Source: Deltaproteobacteria bacterium (GTDB lineage Bacteria > Myxococcota_A > Polyangia > Nannocystales > Nannocystaceae). Taken from it: a stretch of 64,000 nucleotides of DNA. Below are positions 20,666 to 28,930 of this stretch, in pieces (the first letter of the stretch is position 1; the number at the start of each line of letters is the position of its first letter). The DNA is taken from positions 62,001-126,000 of the forward strand of contig JADJEE010000001.1 of NCBI GenBank assembly GCA_016709225.1. The letters run 5' to 3'. The notes beneath the pieces are model-generated. The model was not told where the DNA came from, did not search any database, and saw only the letters and a list, made by a program, of their open reading frames with translations. Made by a program: the position numbers and the translations under genes.

Positions 20666-20671
20666 TACACT
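20666..20671 (+). promoter_or_regulatory. -10-like element TACACT, 7 bases before the vWA lipoprotein start
   Basis: TACACT ends seven bases before the GTG at 20679, so transcription would start at the start codon. It fits the TAnnnT-plus-seven pattern of the window. Confidence 0.5.
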
Positions 20672-20678
20672 GCTCGAG

Positions 20679-21749
20679 GTGACGTGGCGTGGGCAAGCCG
20701 GAGTGCGCAGGGTGCTGGCCGCGGCGTGCGTGATGGTGGCCTGCGCCACCGACCAGCGCGAGGAGCCGAGCAGCGCGACGCTGACGGTGACGCTGGGCCC
20801 CGAGGTCACCTCCGAGCCGTCGTCGGAGGGCGGCAGCGAAGCGGCGACCGAGGCCCAGACCAGTGCCGCCGACAGCGGCGGCGAGAAGCTCGACGTCGGC
20901 GGTGGCACCGGCATGATGGAGGGCGGCGACACCACGCTGGGCTGCAAGAAGGTCGACCTGCTGTTCGTGGTCGACGGCTCCGGCAGCATGGCCGACGAGC
21001 AGGCCAACCTGCTCACGGCGTTCCCCGCCTTCATCGACACCATGCGCACCGAGCTCGACGGTGCCGAGGGCTACAACGTCGGCGTCATCCGCACCGACGG
21101 CAACGACATCTCGTGCGAGCCGGGGCGCTACGGCGTGCTGGTCACGCGCAACTACGCCGCCGGCTCGAGCAACACCACGTGCACCCCCTACGCCTCGGGC
21201 GCGCGTTACATGACGCAGGACGACGACCTGCCCAGCAAGTTCAGCTGTGCGGCACGGGTCGGCATCGGTGGCGACGGTGACGAACAGCCGATGCAGTCCA
21301 TCATCGCCGCGCTGACGCCCCCGAACACCGACGCAGGCGAGTGCAACGACGGCTTCCTGCGCGAGGACGCGTTGCTGGTGCTGGTCATCATCACCGACGA
21401 AGAGGACGACCACGAGACCATGGAGGAGGCCTGTGGCAACACGCCGTCCATGGGCTCGGCCGGCGAGCCACAGGACTGGTTCGACGCCATCGTCGCCGCC
21501 AAGGGTGGCATCGAGACCAACGTCGTGGTGCTGTCGTTGGTCGGCACCGCCGCGCCCGAGCAGTGCCCGCCGCTCGACAAGTGCGACAACGGGGTCGACG
21601 GCGCCGAGCAGGCGCCGCGTCTGATCGGCTTCACATGGATGTTCTCCCACGGCCACGTGGGCCCGGTGTGCGGCGACTACCAGCCGTTCTTCCTCGAGGC
21701 GGTGGCCGACATCAAGGCCGCGTGCGAGGAGTTCGTGCCGCCGGGCTGA
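20679..21749 (+). CDS. von Willebrand factor A domain lipoprotein
   Basis: 356 residues from a GTG at 20679 (GTG at 20703 also possible). The signal peptide ends in lipobox VMVAC|A. A Ser/Glu/Thr linker is followed by a vWA domain from about residue 88: strand KVDLLFVVDGSGSM carries the MIDAS DxSxS motif (Asp99 on), and a later LLVLVIITDEEDDHE supplies further metal-site acids. Several Cys (SCEPG, TCTPY, FSCAAR, ECND, QCPPLDKC) suggest disulfides. vWA domains bind proteins through a divalent metal. This one resembles a large paralogous group of myxobacterial secreted vWA proteins of unknown partner. It lies between a response regulator and an ScfR-type regulator gene. Confidence 0.82.
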   Translation: MTWRGQAGVRRVLAAACVMVACATDQREEPSSATLTVTLGPEVTSEPSSEGGSEAATEAQTSAADSGGEKLDVGGGTGMMEGGDTTLGCKKVDLLFVVDGSGSMADEQANLLTAFPAFIDTMRTELDGAEGYNVGVIRTDGNDISCEPGRYGVLVTRNYAAGSSNTTCTPYASGARYMTQDDDLPSKFSCAARVGIGGDGDEQPMQSIIAALTPPNTDAGECNDGFLREDALLVLVIITDEEDDHETMEEACGNTPSMGSAGEPQDWFDAIVAAKGGIETNVVVLSLVGTAAPEQCPPLDKCDNGVDGAEQAPRLIGFTWMFSHGHVGPVCGDYQPFFLEAVADIKAACEEFVPPG

Positions 21750-21789
21750 CGGCCCGGGGGCCGCGCCGCGGGTGACGAGGGGTGTCGAG

Positions 21790-23289
21790 ATGGCCCGACC
21801 CGGACCACTGGGTGCCAAGGTTCGCGCACTGCGACAGCGCAAGCGGTTGACGCAGGTGGAGCTCTCGCGACGGCTCGGCATCTCGGCGTCGTACATGAAC
21901 CTCATCGAGCACGATCAGCGCTCGCTCACGGCGCCCCTGCTGCTCAAGCTCGCGACCACCCTCGAGGTCGACCTGCAGGAGTTCAGCGGCGGTGCCGACG
22001 CGGCGCTGCACGACGACCTGGTGGAGGCGCTCAGCGACCCGTTGTTCGAGCACCTCGGAGTCGCGAGCGCCGACGTCGACGCGCTGTGCGTGAACTCGCC
22101 GGCGCTCGCCCGCGGCGTGCTGCGGCTGTACCACGCCTTCCGCGACGCGCGGGGCTCGGCCGATATGCTGGCGTCGCAGATCTACGACGATCAGCAGCTG
22201 CCCGGCGAGCGGCGACGCATGGCATCGGAGGACGTCAGTGACTTCATCCAGCGGCGCATGAACTACTTCGAGGAGCTCGAGCAGGCGGCCGCGCGGGTGC
22301 ATGCGGCAGCGCGGCTGGATCAGCACGATCCCCAGCGCGGCCTGGTGCGCTACCTCGCCGAGCGGCTCGGCGTCGACGTGCGGGTCGGTCGCGAGGGCCA
22401 CCGCGAGGGCGTGTTGCGGCGCTTCGATGCCGAGCGGCGGCGACTGTCGCTGTCCGAGCTGATGCCGCCGTCGTCGCGGGTGTTCCAGCTCGCGGTGCAG
22501 ATCGCATTGATGGGCGAGAGCGAGGTGCTCGATCGCCTCGGCAGCGCGACCGAGCTGCCCGACCCGCAGTCGCGCGCGCTCGGCCGGCTGGTGCTCGCGA
22601 ACTACTTCGCGGCGGCGCTGCTGATGCCGTACCGCGCGTTCCTCGACGCCGCCCGCGACGAGCGCTACGACATCGAGCTGCTGCAGCACCGCTTCGGCGC
22701 CAGCTTCGAGCAGGTCTGCCATCGCCTGACGACGCTGCGGCGACCCGAGGCGCCGGGCGTGCCGTTCCACATGATCCGCGTCGATCTGGCGGGCAACATC
22801 TCGAAGCGCTTCTCCGGCTCCGGCATCCGCTTTGCGCGGTTCTCGGGGGCGTGCCCGCGGTGGAACGTGTTCTCCGCATTCATGACGCCGGGCATCATCC
22901 GCGTGCAGCTGTCGGTGATGGAGGGCGGCGAGGTGTTCTTCTGCATGGCCCGCACGGTTCCACGCGGTCGCGGTGGCTACCTCGCGCCGCAGACCCTGCA
23001 CGCGATCGGGCTGGGGTGTCGGCTGGAGCATGCCCCGGCGCTGGTCTACTCCGACGGCATCTCGCTGGAGAATCCCGAGGGCGCGATCGAGGTCGGCGTG
23101 ACGTGCCGCCTGTGCGAGCGCAGCGACTGCGAGCAGCGGGCCTTCCCTTCGATCCGGGCCGGAATCGCCGTCGACGAGAACGTCCGCGGACCTTCCATCT
23201 ATGCCCCGCGCGAGCGCGAAGCGGCGGGCCACGCCGCCGCGGCGGCGCACCCGAGCGCCAAGCCGCGGCGTTCCAGCGATGCTCGCTAG
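21790..23289 (+). CDS. ScfR/RamB/PrpR-type transcriptional regulator (XRE HTH, ImmA/IrrE-like and short-chain fatty-acyl domains)
   Basis: 499 residues from the ATG at 21790. Residues ~8-62 are an XRE-type helix-turn-helix (LRQRKRLTQVELSRRLGISASYMNLIE). The centre contains the conserved family block ANYFAAALLMPYRAFLDAAR, YDIELLQHRFGASFEQVCHRLTTL, then RVDLAGNISKRFSGSG and GACPRWNVFSAFMTPG. The C-terminal CRLCERSDCEQRAFPS (from residue 439) is the invariant Cys motif of the short-chain fatty-acyl regulator domain (DUF2083). Actinobacterial relatives RamB and PrpR control glyoxylate-bypass and methylcitrate genes in response to acyl-CoA state. The proximity to aceBA makes a similar role likely. 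The ImmA/IrrE HExxH zinc motif is absent, as is normal in this subgroup. Confidence 0.9.
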   Translation: MARPGPLGAKVRALRQRKRLTQVELSRRLGISASYMNLIEHDQRSLTAPLLLKLATTLEVDLQEFSGGADAALHDDLVEALSDPLFEHLGVASADVDALCVNSPALARGVLRLYHAFRDARGSADMLASQIYDDQQLPGERRRMASEDVSDFIQRRMNYFEELEQAAARVHAAARLDQHDPQRGLVRYLAERLGVDVRVGREGHREGVLRRFDAERRRLSLSELMPPSSRVFQLAVQIALMGESEVLDRLGSATELPDPQSRALGRLVLANYFAAALLMPYRAFLDAARDERYDIELLQHRFGASFEQVCHRLTTLRRPEAPGVPFHMIRVDLAGNISKRFSGSGIRFARFSGACPRWNVFSAFMTPGIIRVQLSVMEGGEVFFCMARTVPRGRGGYLAPQTLHAIGLGCRLEHAPALVYSDGISLENPEGAIEVGVTCRLCERSDCEQRAFPSIRAGIAVDENVRGPSIYAPREREAAGHAAAAAHPSAKPRRSSDAR

Positions 23290-23329
23290 CCCACGGTCGC
23301 GAGATGCCGTGCTACAACCGGGGCGCGAC

Positions 23330-24199
23330 ATGGTGGCCATGGACACGACACCACGCGGTCGAATCGCCGGTGCGCTCGCGCTCGGCCTGCTGGCGATGCT
23401 GGCGGTCGGTGCCTGCGAGAAGGCCACGTACCCGGCATGCAAGAAGGACAAGCAGTGCAACGCTGCGCTGGCCGAGTCGTGCGTCGCCGGCGTGTGTCAG
23501 GGCTGTAAGCAGGACGGCGACTGCGCGGGCAAGGCTCCGCTGGGCGCCGCGGCGTACGTGTGCGCGGACTTCCGCTGCCAGGATCCAGGCGCCATCGCAG
23601 GCGGGCGCGAGGGCTGCAGCGGCGCGGACTGTGCGACGTGCACCGGCAAGGACGATTGCAGCGGCGGGCTCACCTGCATCGCGGGCAAGTGCGCCGCGTG
23701 CAGCAGCGACGCCGAGTGTGGCGGCGTGACGTGCAACCTCGAGACCGGGCGTTGCGGCGGCGTCGAGTCGTGCGCGACCGACGACCAGTGCGCGATGGAC
23801 GAGATCTGCGACGCCGGCAAGTGCATCTTCTCGGGCGAGCTCGGCAACGACGATGGCGGGCCGTGCGGTCTGCCGGCGATCTACTTCGGGTTCGACGGGG
23901 ACAAGCTCGACACCAAGGCGGTCGCCGATCTCGAGGGCGTGGTCCAGTGTGTGAAAGACCAGTCGACCACGCAGGGCCGAATGCTCTACCTCGAGGCCCA
24001 CGCCGACAACCGCGGCACCGAGGAGTACAACATCTTGCTGACCGAGCGCCGTGGCAGCGTCGTGAAGAGCTGGTTGGTCGAGCACGGCGTCGCCGTCGAC
24101 GCGATGCAGGTGATCGCCAAGGGTGACCTCGAGGCCAGCGGCACCGACGAGGCCTCGCGCGCGTCGGAGCGACGCGTGCAGTTCATCTGGCCGCAGTGA
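23330..24199 (+). CDS. OmpA-family lipoprotein with Cys-rich N-terminal modules
   Basis: 289 residues from the ATG at 23330. The signal peptide ends in lipobox VGAC|E. Residues ~30-170 carry repeated CxxxxxC modules (CKKDKQCNAALAESCVAGVC; CTGKDDCSGGLTCIAGKC; CATDDQCAMDEICDAGKC), like the disulfide-rich repeats of other lipoproteins in this window. Residues ~180-289 are an OmpA/Pal-type peptidoglycan-binding domain: IYFGFDGDKLDTKAV, LYLEAHADNRGTEEYNILLTERRGSVVKSWLVEHGV, and C-terminal ASERRVQFI. It would tie the outer membrane to the cell wall, with the Cys-rich part outermost or in the periplasm. TACAAC ends 11 bases before the start. Confidence 0.87.
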   Translation: MVAMDTTPRGRIAGALALGLLAMLAVGACEKATYPACKKDKQCNAALAESCVAGVCQGCKQDGDCAGKAPLGAAAYVCADFRCQDPGAIAGGREGCSGADCATCTGKDDCSGGLTCIAGKCAACSSDAECGGVTCNLETGRCGGVESCATDDQCAMDEICDAGKCIFSGELGNDDGGPCGLPAIYFGFDGDKLDTKAVADLEGVVQCVKDQSTTQGRMLYLEAHADNRGTEEYNILLTERRGSVVKSWLVEHGVAVDAMQVIAKGDLEASGTDEASRASERRVQFIWPQ

Positions 24200-24272
24200 G
24201 CGGACCGCAGCTGGCATCGCCAGGGTGAGTGGCGCCTTTCGTGGGCGGACGATCCCAGCCGTGGGCCGCAGC

Positions 24273-24767
24273 TCACTCGGGCGCGACGGGATCGTCGGCG
24301 CCGCCGCGCGCGACGATGGCGAAGCGCGACAGCCCGGCTCCGCGCACGCGCTCGATGAGCTCGACGAGCGCGGCATGGCTCACGCCGTCGTCGGCCGCGA
24401 TCTCGACCCTTGCGACCGCGGCGGAGCTCGCGAGCGCGGCGAGCTCACGGTCGAGCTCTGCGGCCCCGAGCACCCGACCCTCGAGGCGCACGGTGCCGTC
24501 GGTGGCGAGCGCCAGGTGCACGGCGGGCCCGCGCCCGGCCGGTGTGCCGGCGGGATCGCTGGTGGGATTGCCGGGGGCCGCATCGCCGGCATGGCGGGTC
24601 GCGTCGACGGGCCCCGACGGCGCCGCCACCGGGGGCGTGCGCGCGGCCGCCTCGAGGGCGGAGAGCCGGCGCTCCAGCTGGTCCATGCGGGCCGCGGTCG
24701 CGGCCCCCTCGGGGTCGTCACGGTGGCAAGCGCAGGCCAACAGCAGGGCGAGACAGGCGCGTGGCAT
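24273..24767 (-). CDS. Lipoprotein with an ExbD/TolR-like periplasmic domain
   Basis: 164 residues from the ATG at 24767. ExbD and TolR are energy-transducing proteins with one transmembrane helix and a small periplasmic fold. Here residues ~85-160 look like that fold (LALATDGTVRLEGRVLGAAEL, VEIAADDGVSHAALVELIERVRGAGLSRFAIVARG). But the N-terminus is a short signal peptide with lipobox LACAC|H rather than a membrane helix with the conserved Asp. A short coiled-coil stretch (MDQLERRLSALEAAAR) follows. No ExbB/TolQ partner is adjacent. It may be a peptidoglycan-binding or inhibitory relative. TACGGT lies 16 bases upstream. Confidence 0.65.
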   Translation of the reverse strand: MPRACLALLLACACHRDDPEGAATAARMDQLERRLSALEAAARTPPVAAPSGPVDATRHAGDAAPGNPTSDPAGTPAGRGPAVHLALATDGTVRLEGRVLGAAELDRELAALASSAAVARVEIAADDGVSHAALVELIERVRGAGLSRFAIVARGGADDPVAPE

Positions 24768-24783
24768 CGGTTTCCCGAGCGCG

Positions 24784-24789
24784 ACCGTA
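24784..24789 (-). promoter_or_regulatory. -10-like element TACGGT upstream of the ExbD-like lipoprotein gene
   Basis: Minus-strand TACGGT ends 16 bases before the ATG at 24767, giving a leader of roughly 10 bases. Confidence 0.35.
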
Positions 24790-24898
24790 GCGCAGAATCC
24801 GACCGTCGGGGCGCGTGCACACGCGGCCGTGAACCAATTCCCCCGCCGTCACACTTTCCTACCAGGCCCGCTCGGGCTCGAGGCCCGCTCCAACCTCC

Positions 24899-25927
24899 AT
24901 GCCCGTGTCCACCACCGCCGCCCGCCCTCGCACCCTGTTGGCCCTCGCGTTCGTGGCCTTCGTCGGCCCCGCGTGCGACGCCGATGGTGGTGCGCGTGGC
25001 ATCGGCCCCAGCACCGGCGGTGGCAAGGGTGACAACCCCGGCCAGACCAGCGCCGAGGGCGGGACCGACACCGACGACGCACCGGCCTCGGATCACCGCG
25101 ACGCGGTGCTGCAGTGCGAGGACATCGCGGCCCACGTGCGCGAGCACCTGGGCGAGGGGCGCTACGACGCCATCGTCGATCTCGAGCGCGATCGCAACGA
25201 CTGCCTGGTCACCGCCAACGATGCGGTCACCGAGCACGTCACCGAGCTGCTGTCCGCCACCGATGACCCCTACGCCGGTGAGGTCACGCGGGCCTGGAAG
25301 TCCCACCGCACCACCGGCGCCAGCCTGTGCAACGTGCTCGCCGAGGGCCATCCCGACGCGTCCGGCGCAGGGCTGGCTGCGGTCGCGGCCGCGTGCATCG
25401 CGGGCGCCGAGCTCGACTTCGGCGCGGTACTCGACGCCTACGTCGACTTCGGCATCGCGCCGTTCTCGATCCCCGGTGCGCGCGACCGCTATCCCAGCTG
25501 CTACGAGGCCTACGACCTCGCGCTGGCGGCTGCGGCCACCACCACGGACGAGGTCATCGCCCACGACGCATTGGCGGGCTGCATCGGCGATGCGCACGAC
25601 GATCGTCTGGGCGAGCTCGCCGCGCGGGTCGTCGAGAGCTTCCCGGGCCGCGACGCCACCACGGTGGAGCTCGCGCTGCGCGACGCCGCGACCGCGTTCG
25701 GCGATGCGCGCGACAAGATCTGCATCATCGCCACGCGCAGCGGGCCTGCGCGCGGCACCGAGGCGATGGACCTCGATCGCGCGGAGTGTGCGGTCGACGT
25801 CGCGATCCAGGGCGGCGGCCTGCTCGACATCGCAGCCCCGGGGCTGCTGCCCGACGGCAGCTTCGATCCCGGCGATGGCAGCTCGAGTGGTGGCTCCGGC
25901 GGCGGCGAGTCGTCGAGCAGCGGCTGA
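24899..25927 (+). CDS. Secreted lipoprotein with GGGKGD motif, unknown function
   Basis: 342 residues. The signal peptide ends at VGPAC|D (lipobox-like). The mature N-terminus contains GGGKGDN, close to the GGGSGKAD stretch at the same place in the lipoprotein at 43849. The body (~residues 65-315) is predominantly helical, Ala-rich, with scattered Cys in pairs (LQCEDIAAHV, NDCLVTAND, SLCNVLAEG, AACIAGAE, PSCYEAY, GCIGDA, KICIIA, ECAVDV). It ends in a Ser/Gly tail. No known family is recognised. The regular helix-plus-Cys pattern suggests a disulfide-braced helical repeat protein. Confidence 0.65.
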   Translation: MPVSTTAARPRTLLALAFVAFVGPACDADGGARGIGPSTGGGKGDNPGQTSAEGGTDTDDAPASDHRDAVLQCEDIAAHVREHLGEGRYDAIVDLERDRNDCLVTANDAVTEHVTELLSATDDPYAGEVTRAWKSHRTTGASLCNVLAEGHPDASGAGLAAVAAACIAGAELDFGAVLDAYVDFGIAPFSIPGARDRYPSCYEAYDLALAAAATTTDEVIAHDALAGCIGDAHDDRLGELAARVVESFPGRDATTVELALRDAATAFGDARDKICIIATRSGPARGTEAMDLDRAECAVDVAIQGGGLLDIAAPGLLPDGSFDPGDGSSSGGSGGGESSSSG

Positions 25928-25982
25928 CGACCGCGTCCTGCTCGGCGTGCGTGCGCCGCAGAGCTCCACCACCACGCGCGCG

Positions 25983-26321
25983 CTAGTCTGTGATGAGCGC
26001 CTTCAGCTCGGTCAGCGCCTGTTCCTTCTGCGCGACCTTGGTCTTCTGGATGGCGCTCTTGAGCACGGTCTCCCAGTGCTTCTCCGCCAGCTCGGACTTC
26101 ATCTCGAGCAGCAGCGCGAAGACGTCTTCGTCGTCGCGCGTGTTGTAGATCTGCTCCTCGTCGAACTGCAGCAGCGTGACGAGGGTGCGGACGTAGTCGC
26201 TCACGCCCCTGGCGGCCGCAGGTGCAGCCTCACCGCCCTCGCCGTTGGGCTTGACGAGCTTGGCGTGCTTCTCACGTCGCTTGAGCTCGCGCTCGATGCG
26301 TTCCTGGTCGGTGCGTTTCAT
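25983..26321 (-). CDS. Small helical cytoplasmic protein, unknown function
   Basis: 112 residues from the ATG at 26321 with a good ribosome site (GGAAGG nine bases upstream). The N-terminal 25 residues are strongly basic (MKRTDQERIERELKRREKHA), then a Gly/Ala linker, then a helical domain (VSDYVRTLVTLLQFDEEQIYNTRDDEDVFALLLEM). There is no signal peptide or membrane segment. The basic N-terminus could bind nucleic acid or serve as a protein-contact helix. No family recognised. Its upstream region is long and rich in inverted repeats. Confidence 0.65.
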   Translation of the reverse strand: MKRTDQERIERELKRREKHAKLVKPNGEGGEAAPAAARGVSDYVRTLVTLLQFDEEQIYNTRDDEDVFALLLEMKSELAEKHWETVLKSAIQKTKVAQKEQALTELKALITD

Positions 26322-26696
26322 GGAGACCTTCCGCCTCTGTAAAGGGGGGCCGCTTCGGAACGCCGTCCGGGCCGGCGTCGAGGCTCGGATTCGAGATCAC
26401 TCCCGAAGCGGCCGGGGAAGCGCGCGGGGTAGGTAGCACGAACCGCGTGCACGCCCAAGCCCCGGCCGTGCGCGTGGGCCGAGTTGGCCAAACTGCGAGG
26501 GAACGCGGCGGACCAGGGGGCCTGCCCGCGATCCTGTGGCGTCGACGGGTGTGGCACGCGCCGGGGCGCGATCGTGACGTCCCGCATGGCGAATGCGCGC
26601 GGGGGCGGGTGATCTGCAGCCGAGGCGGCCACCCGTGGGTGGCCCGAAACGGCCCGTCCGGTCCGGCGACCGCCGCAGGTGCGGCGCGCCGCGGCG
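26322..26696. other. Intergenic region (375 bases) with nested inverted repeats
   Basis: No gene seen. GGCCGCTTCGG (26348-26358) is matched exactly by CCGAAGCGGCC (26403-26413), and a smaller CGCCG/CGGCG pair lies within. The structure sits 27 bases upstream of the small helical-protein gene and could be a structured leader or operator. The remainder (about 26430-26696) is G/C-rich without recognisable signals; short open frames there lack coding bias. Confidence 0.55.
26348..26413 (-). promoter_or_regulatory. Inverted repeat, 11-bp arms, in the upstream region of the small helical-protein gene
   Basis: Arms GGCCGCTTCGG and CCGAAGCGGCC are perfect complements separated by 44 bases that contain a second hairpin. 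RNA from the minus strand could fold into a branched stem before the ribosome site of the gene starting at 26321. Confidence 0.4.
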
Positions 26697-28091
26697 CTAC
26701 GGGTCGTCGGCGTAGACCGTGAAGTTGAGGTACGTGCGCATCTCGGCGGGCTCGAGATCGATGCCCTCGTTGGCGAACACGATGGTGTCGTTGGCGAGGT
26801 CGAGCGCCGCGTAGTTCAGGGTCTGGGAGACCTGCTCGGACAGATCCGTGCGGAAGCGATCGATGAGGTCCTGGTTCTCGTCGACCAAGTCCTGCTCCTG
26901 CATCGCGGCTGCGCCGACGCCCTCGCCGGCGATGAGCACCGCGTTGCCGGCGTCGACGAGGATGTTCTGCCGAGCGTTGTCGACCGACAGCGACAGCGGC
27001 ATCACGGCCTCGGCGTAGCCGCAGTAGCCTTCATCGACGCGCCACACGCGGAAGGTGGTGTCGAGGGTCTCGTTGCCGACCGCGCTCGCGGCGATGTCCT
27101 CGAGCGTGACGCCGTAGATGCCGTTCGGATCGGGCTTGCCGTTCTCGTCGTAGACCCGCGCGATCTTCCCCTCCGCGAGCATGCGGTGGGCCATCGGCAG
27201 CATCAGCCGCGGGTCCATCGACACCGCCATGGTGGTGCCCTCGGGCAGCGGCTGCGAGACGTCGAGTCCGGTGCCCTTGGGCAGCGGCAGGTTGGTGTGC
27301 AGGCCCAGCACCAGCTTGCCGTTGTCGGGCTGGATCTCGACGTCGCGGACCAGCAGGCGCACGTCGCCATTGCCGATGTCCCACGAGCCGATCTCGAGCA
27401 GCTCGATGTCGCCGAAGTTCTCTGCGATCTGCTCGGCCATCAGCAGCTTGAGCGCGCCGGCCAGCATGGTGTGCGTCTCCGAGTCGAAGCCGTAGACGCT
27501 GAGGTACCAGTCGCCGATCTTGGCCTTGCCGTACTCGGCGACCAGGGTCGAGGTCGCGCCGGCCTCGTCGACGTCGAGCCGCAGCGGCACGTAGAGGTCG
27601 GTGAAGCCCGCGCCGGCCGACAGCGGCATGTTGGGCGAGCTCAGCGACACGCCGAAGGACAGGTGGAAGACCACGCAGTCGCGGCAGTTCGGGATCGACT
27701 CGAAGCGGATCTCCGGCGCGCTGGTGGGCGAGAACGAGGCATCGGCGGGCCCCTGCGGCAGCACGCCGAACGGCACCGTGCCGGTGAACGGCACGTCGTC
27801 GTCGATCACGTTCACGAGCAGGCGGTTGAGGCCGTCGACGGTGATCTGCATGGCGACCGGCCACGGGCCCTTGGTCGGGATGCTCGCCGCCAGTTCGTCC
27901 TCCTCCGCGAGGGCGCGGTCGTTGAACTTCATGCGCTGCTCTTCGCAGTCGAACGAGATGTCCTTGCCGCGGCAGCCGGTGGCTGCGAGCGCCGTGATCC
28001 CGAGCGCGAGCACGCCCGTCGCGGGCGCGATGCGACCGCCCCACGGGCCGCTCGGGGAGGTACGACGACGCGCAACCAACGGACGCTTCAC
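26697..28091 (-). CDS. Large secreted lipoprotein, possibly TULIP/BPI-like, unknown function
   Basis: 464 residues from a GTG at 28091, chosen to give a signal peptide of basic residues, hydrophobic core and lipobox AATGC|R. After RGKDISFDCEEQRMKFND the protein alternates long amphipathic strands with helices (MQITVDGLNRLLVNVIDDD, PNCRDCVVFHLSFGVSLSS, DVRLLVRDVEIQPDNGKLVLGLHTNL). The repeated pattern of an Asn/Leu-rich helix followed by extended strands recalls lipid-binding TULIP/BPI folds, but I cannot confirm it. Cys pairs (NCRDC, GYCGY) may form disulfides. Monocistronic. Confidence 0.6.
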   Translation of the reverse strand: MKRPLVARRRTSPSGPWGGRIAPATGVLALGITALAATGCRGKDISFDCEEQRMKFNDRALAEEDELAASIPTKGPWPVAMQITVDGLNRLLVNVIDDDVPFTGTVPFGVLPQGPADASFSPTSAPEIRFESIPNCRDCVVFHLSFGVSLSSPNMPLSAGAGFTDLYVPLRLDVDEAGATSTLVAEYGKAKIGDWYLSVYGFDSETHTMLAGALKLLMAEQIAENFGDIELLEIGSWDIGNGDVRLLVRDVEIQPDNGKLVLGLHTNLPLPKGTGLDVSQPLPEGTTMAVSMDPRLMLPMAHRMLAEGKIARVYDENGKPDPNGIYGVTLEDIAASAVGNETLDTTFRVWRVDEGYCGYAEAVMPLSLSVDNARQNILVDAGNAVLIAGEGVGAAAMQEQDLVDENQDLIDRFRTDLSEQVSQTLNYAALDLANDTIVFANEGIDLEPAEMRTYLNFTVYADDP

Positions 28092-28241
28092 GGGGATAGT
28101 GTCCCCAACGCTCTGCGCGCTGGCAAGGCTCCGTGCGGCCGCCGGCACCGGGTCGGGTCGGCGCGCGGCGATCCGACGTGCGCCAGATCGCGGGGCGAGG
28201 CCGCCGCCACCCGAAGGGCGCGCATGGCCTGCATGCGGACG

Positions 28242-28250
28242 TGGTACGGT
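28242..28250 (+). promoter_or_regulatory. Extended -10-like element TGGTACGGT, 8 bases before a lipoprotein start
   Basis: TGGTACGGT ends eight bases before the ATG at 28259, and the bases between (TGCCGTCG) offer no ribosome site. A leaderless message is predicted. Confidence 0.55.
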
Positions 28251-28258
28251 TGCCGTCG

Positions 28259-28879
28259 ATGAACGCTCGCGCCCACTGGCGGCTGCACGACCGGCAATCC
28301 CACCCGACGCCGTCGCGCGTGCGCCCCGAGCTGCTGCTGTTGGGGCTGCTGGCGCTGGCGAGCGCGTGCTTCAACAGCGACGAGAAGTTCCGCCAGAGCG
28401 GCACCACCAGCACGACCGGCGCCAGCACCTCCACGACGTCGCCCGATCCGACCACCGAGACCACGACCACCGCCGGCTCCACCGGTGAGCCCGACGTCAC
28501 CTGCCGCGACGCGATCGACTGCATCTTCGAGTGCGCCGCCGCCGTCCAGGCGCAGCTCCAGATCGACCCTTCCTACGAGCCCGATCTGTCGTGCTTCCTC
28601 GATTGCGAGGAGGAGCTGACGGTGCAAGAGGCCTACAAGCTGCTCAAGCTCGGCAACTGCGCATCGATGGTCTGCGCGGACCAGGGCGCCTGCGTGGAGC
28701 CGCAGGACACCACGGGCGGCAGCGACGGCAGCTCGTCGGGCGGCAGCAGCGGTAGCAGCAGCAGTGATGGCGGAGGCGGAGGCGGCAGCGTGATCGACCC
28801 GTGCATCGACTGCATCTTCGTGCACATGCTCGACCCGGAGTCGCCGGGCTGCCAAGAGTTCGCGATGGACTGCGACTAG
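28259..28879 (+). CDS. Small Cys-rich lipoprotein
   Basis: 206 residues from the ATG at 28259. The signal peptide ends in lipobox ASAC|F. A Thr/Ser linker (residues ~45-80) is followed by a compact helical Cys domain (CRDAIDCIFECAAAVQAQ, DLSCFLDCEEELT, NCASMVCADQGAC). A second Ser/Gly linker (SSSGGSSGSSSS) leads to a short C-terminal CIDCIFVHMLD...GCQEFAMDCD module. The two Cys modules share the CxDCIF core, so the tail looks like a partial duplication of the first. Function unknown. A strong hairpin follows the stop. Confidence 0.68.
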   Translation: MNARAHWRLHDRQSHPTPSRVRPELLLLGLLALASACFNSDEKFRQSGTTSTTGASTSTTSPDPTTETTTTAGSTGEPDVTCRDAIDCIFECAAAVQAQLQIDPSYEPDLSCFLDCEEELTVQEAYKLLKLGNCASMVCADQGACVEPQDTTGGSDGSSSGGSSGSSSSDGGGGGGSVIDPCIDCIFVHMLDPESPGCQEFAMDCD

Positions 28880-28886
28880 CGGTCCG

Positions 28887-28918
28887 CGGCGGGCCGGTGC
28901 CTGCGACACCGGCCGCCG
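28887..28918. terminator. Strong hairpin between convergent genes, likely bidirectional terminator
   Basis: CGGCGGGCCGGTG pairs with CACCGGCCGCCG through 12 base pairs with one bulged G and a 7-base loop. It lies 7 bases after one stop and 12 bases before the opposing stop. There is no T-run, as is common in very G/C-rich genomes. Confidence 0.6.
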
Positions 28919-28930
28919 AGCGATTCGGCG

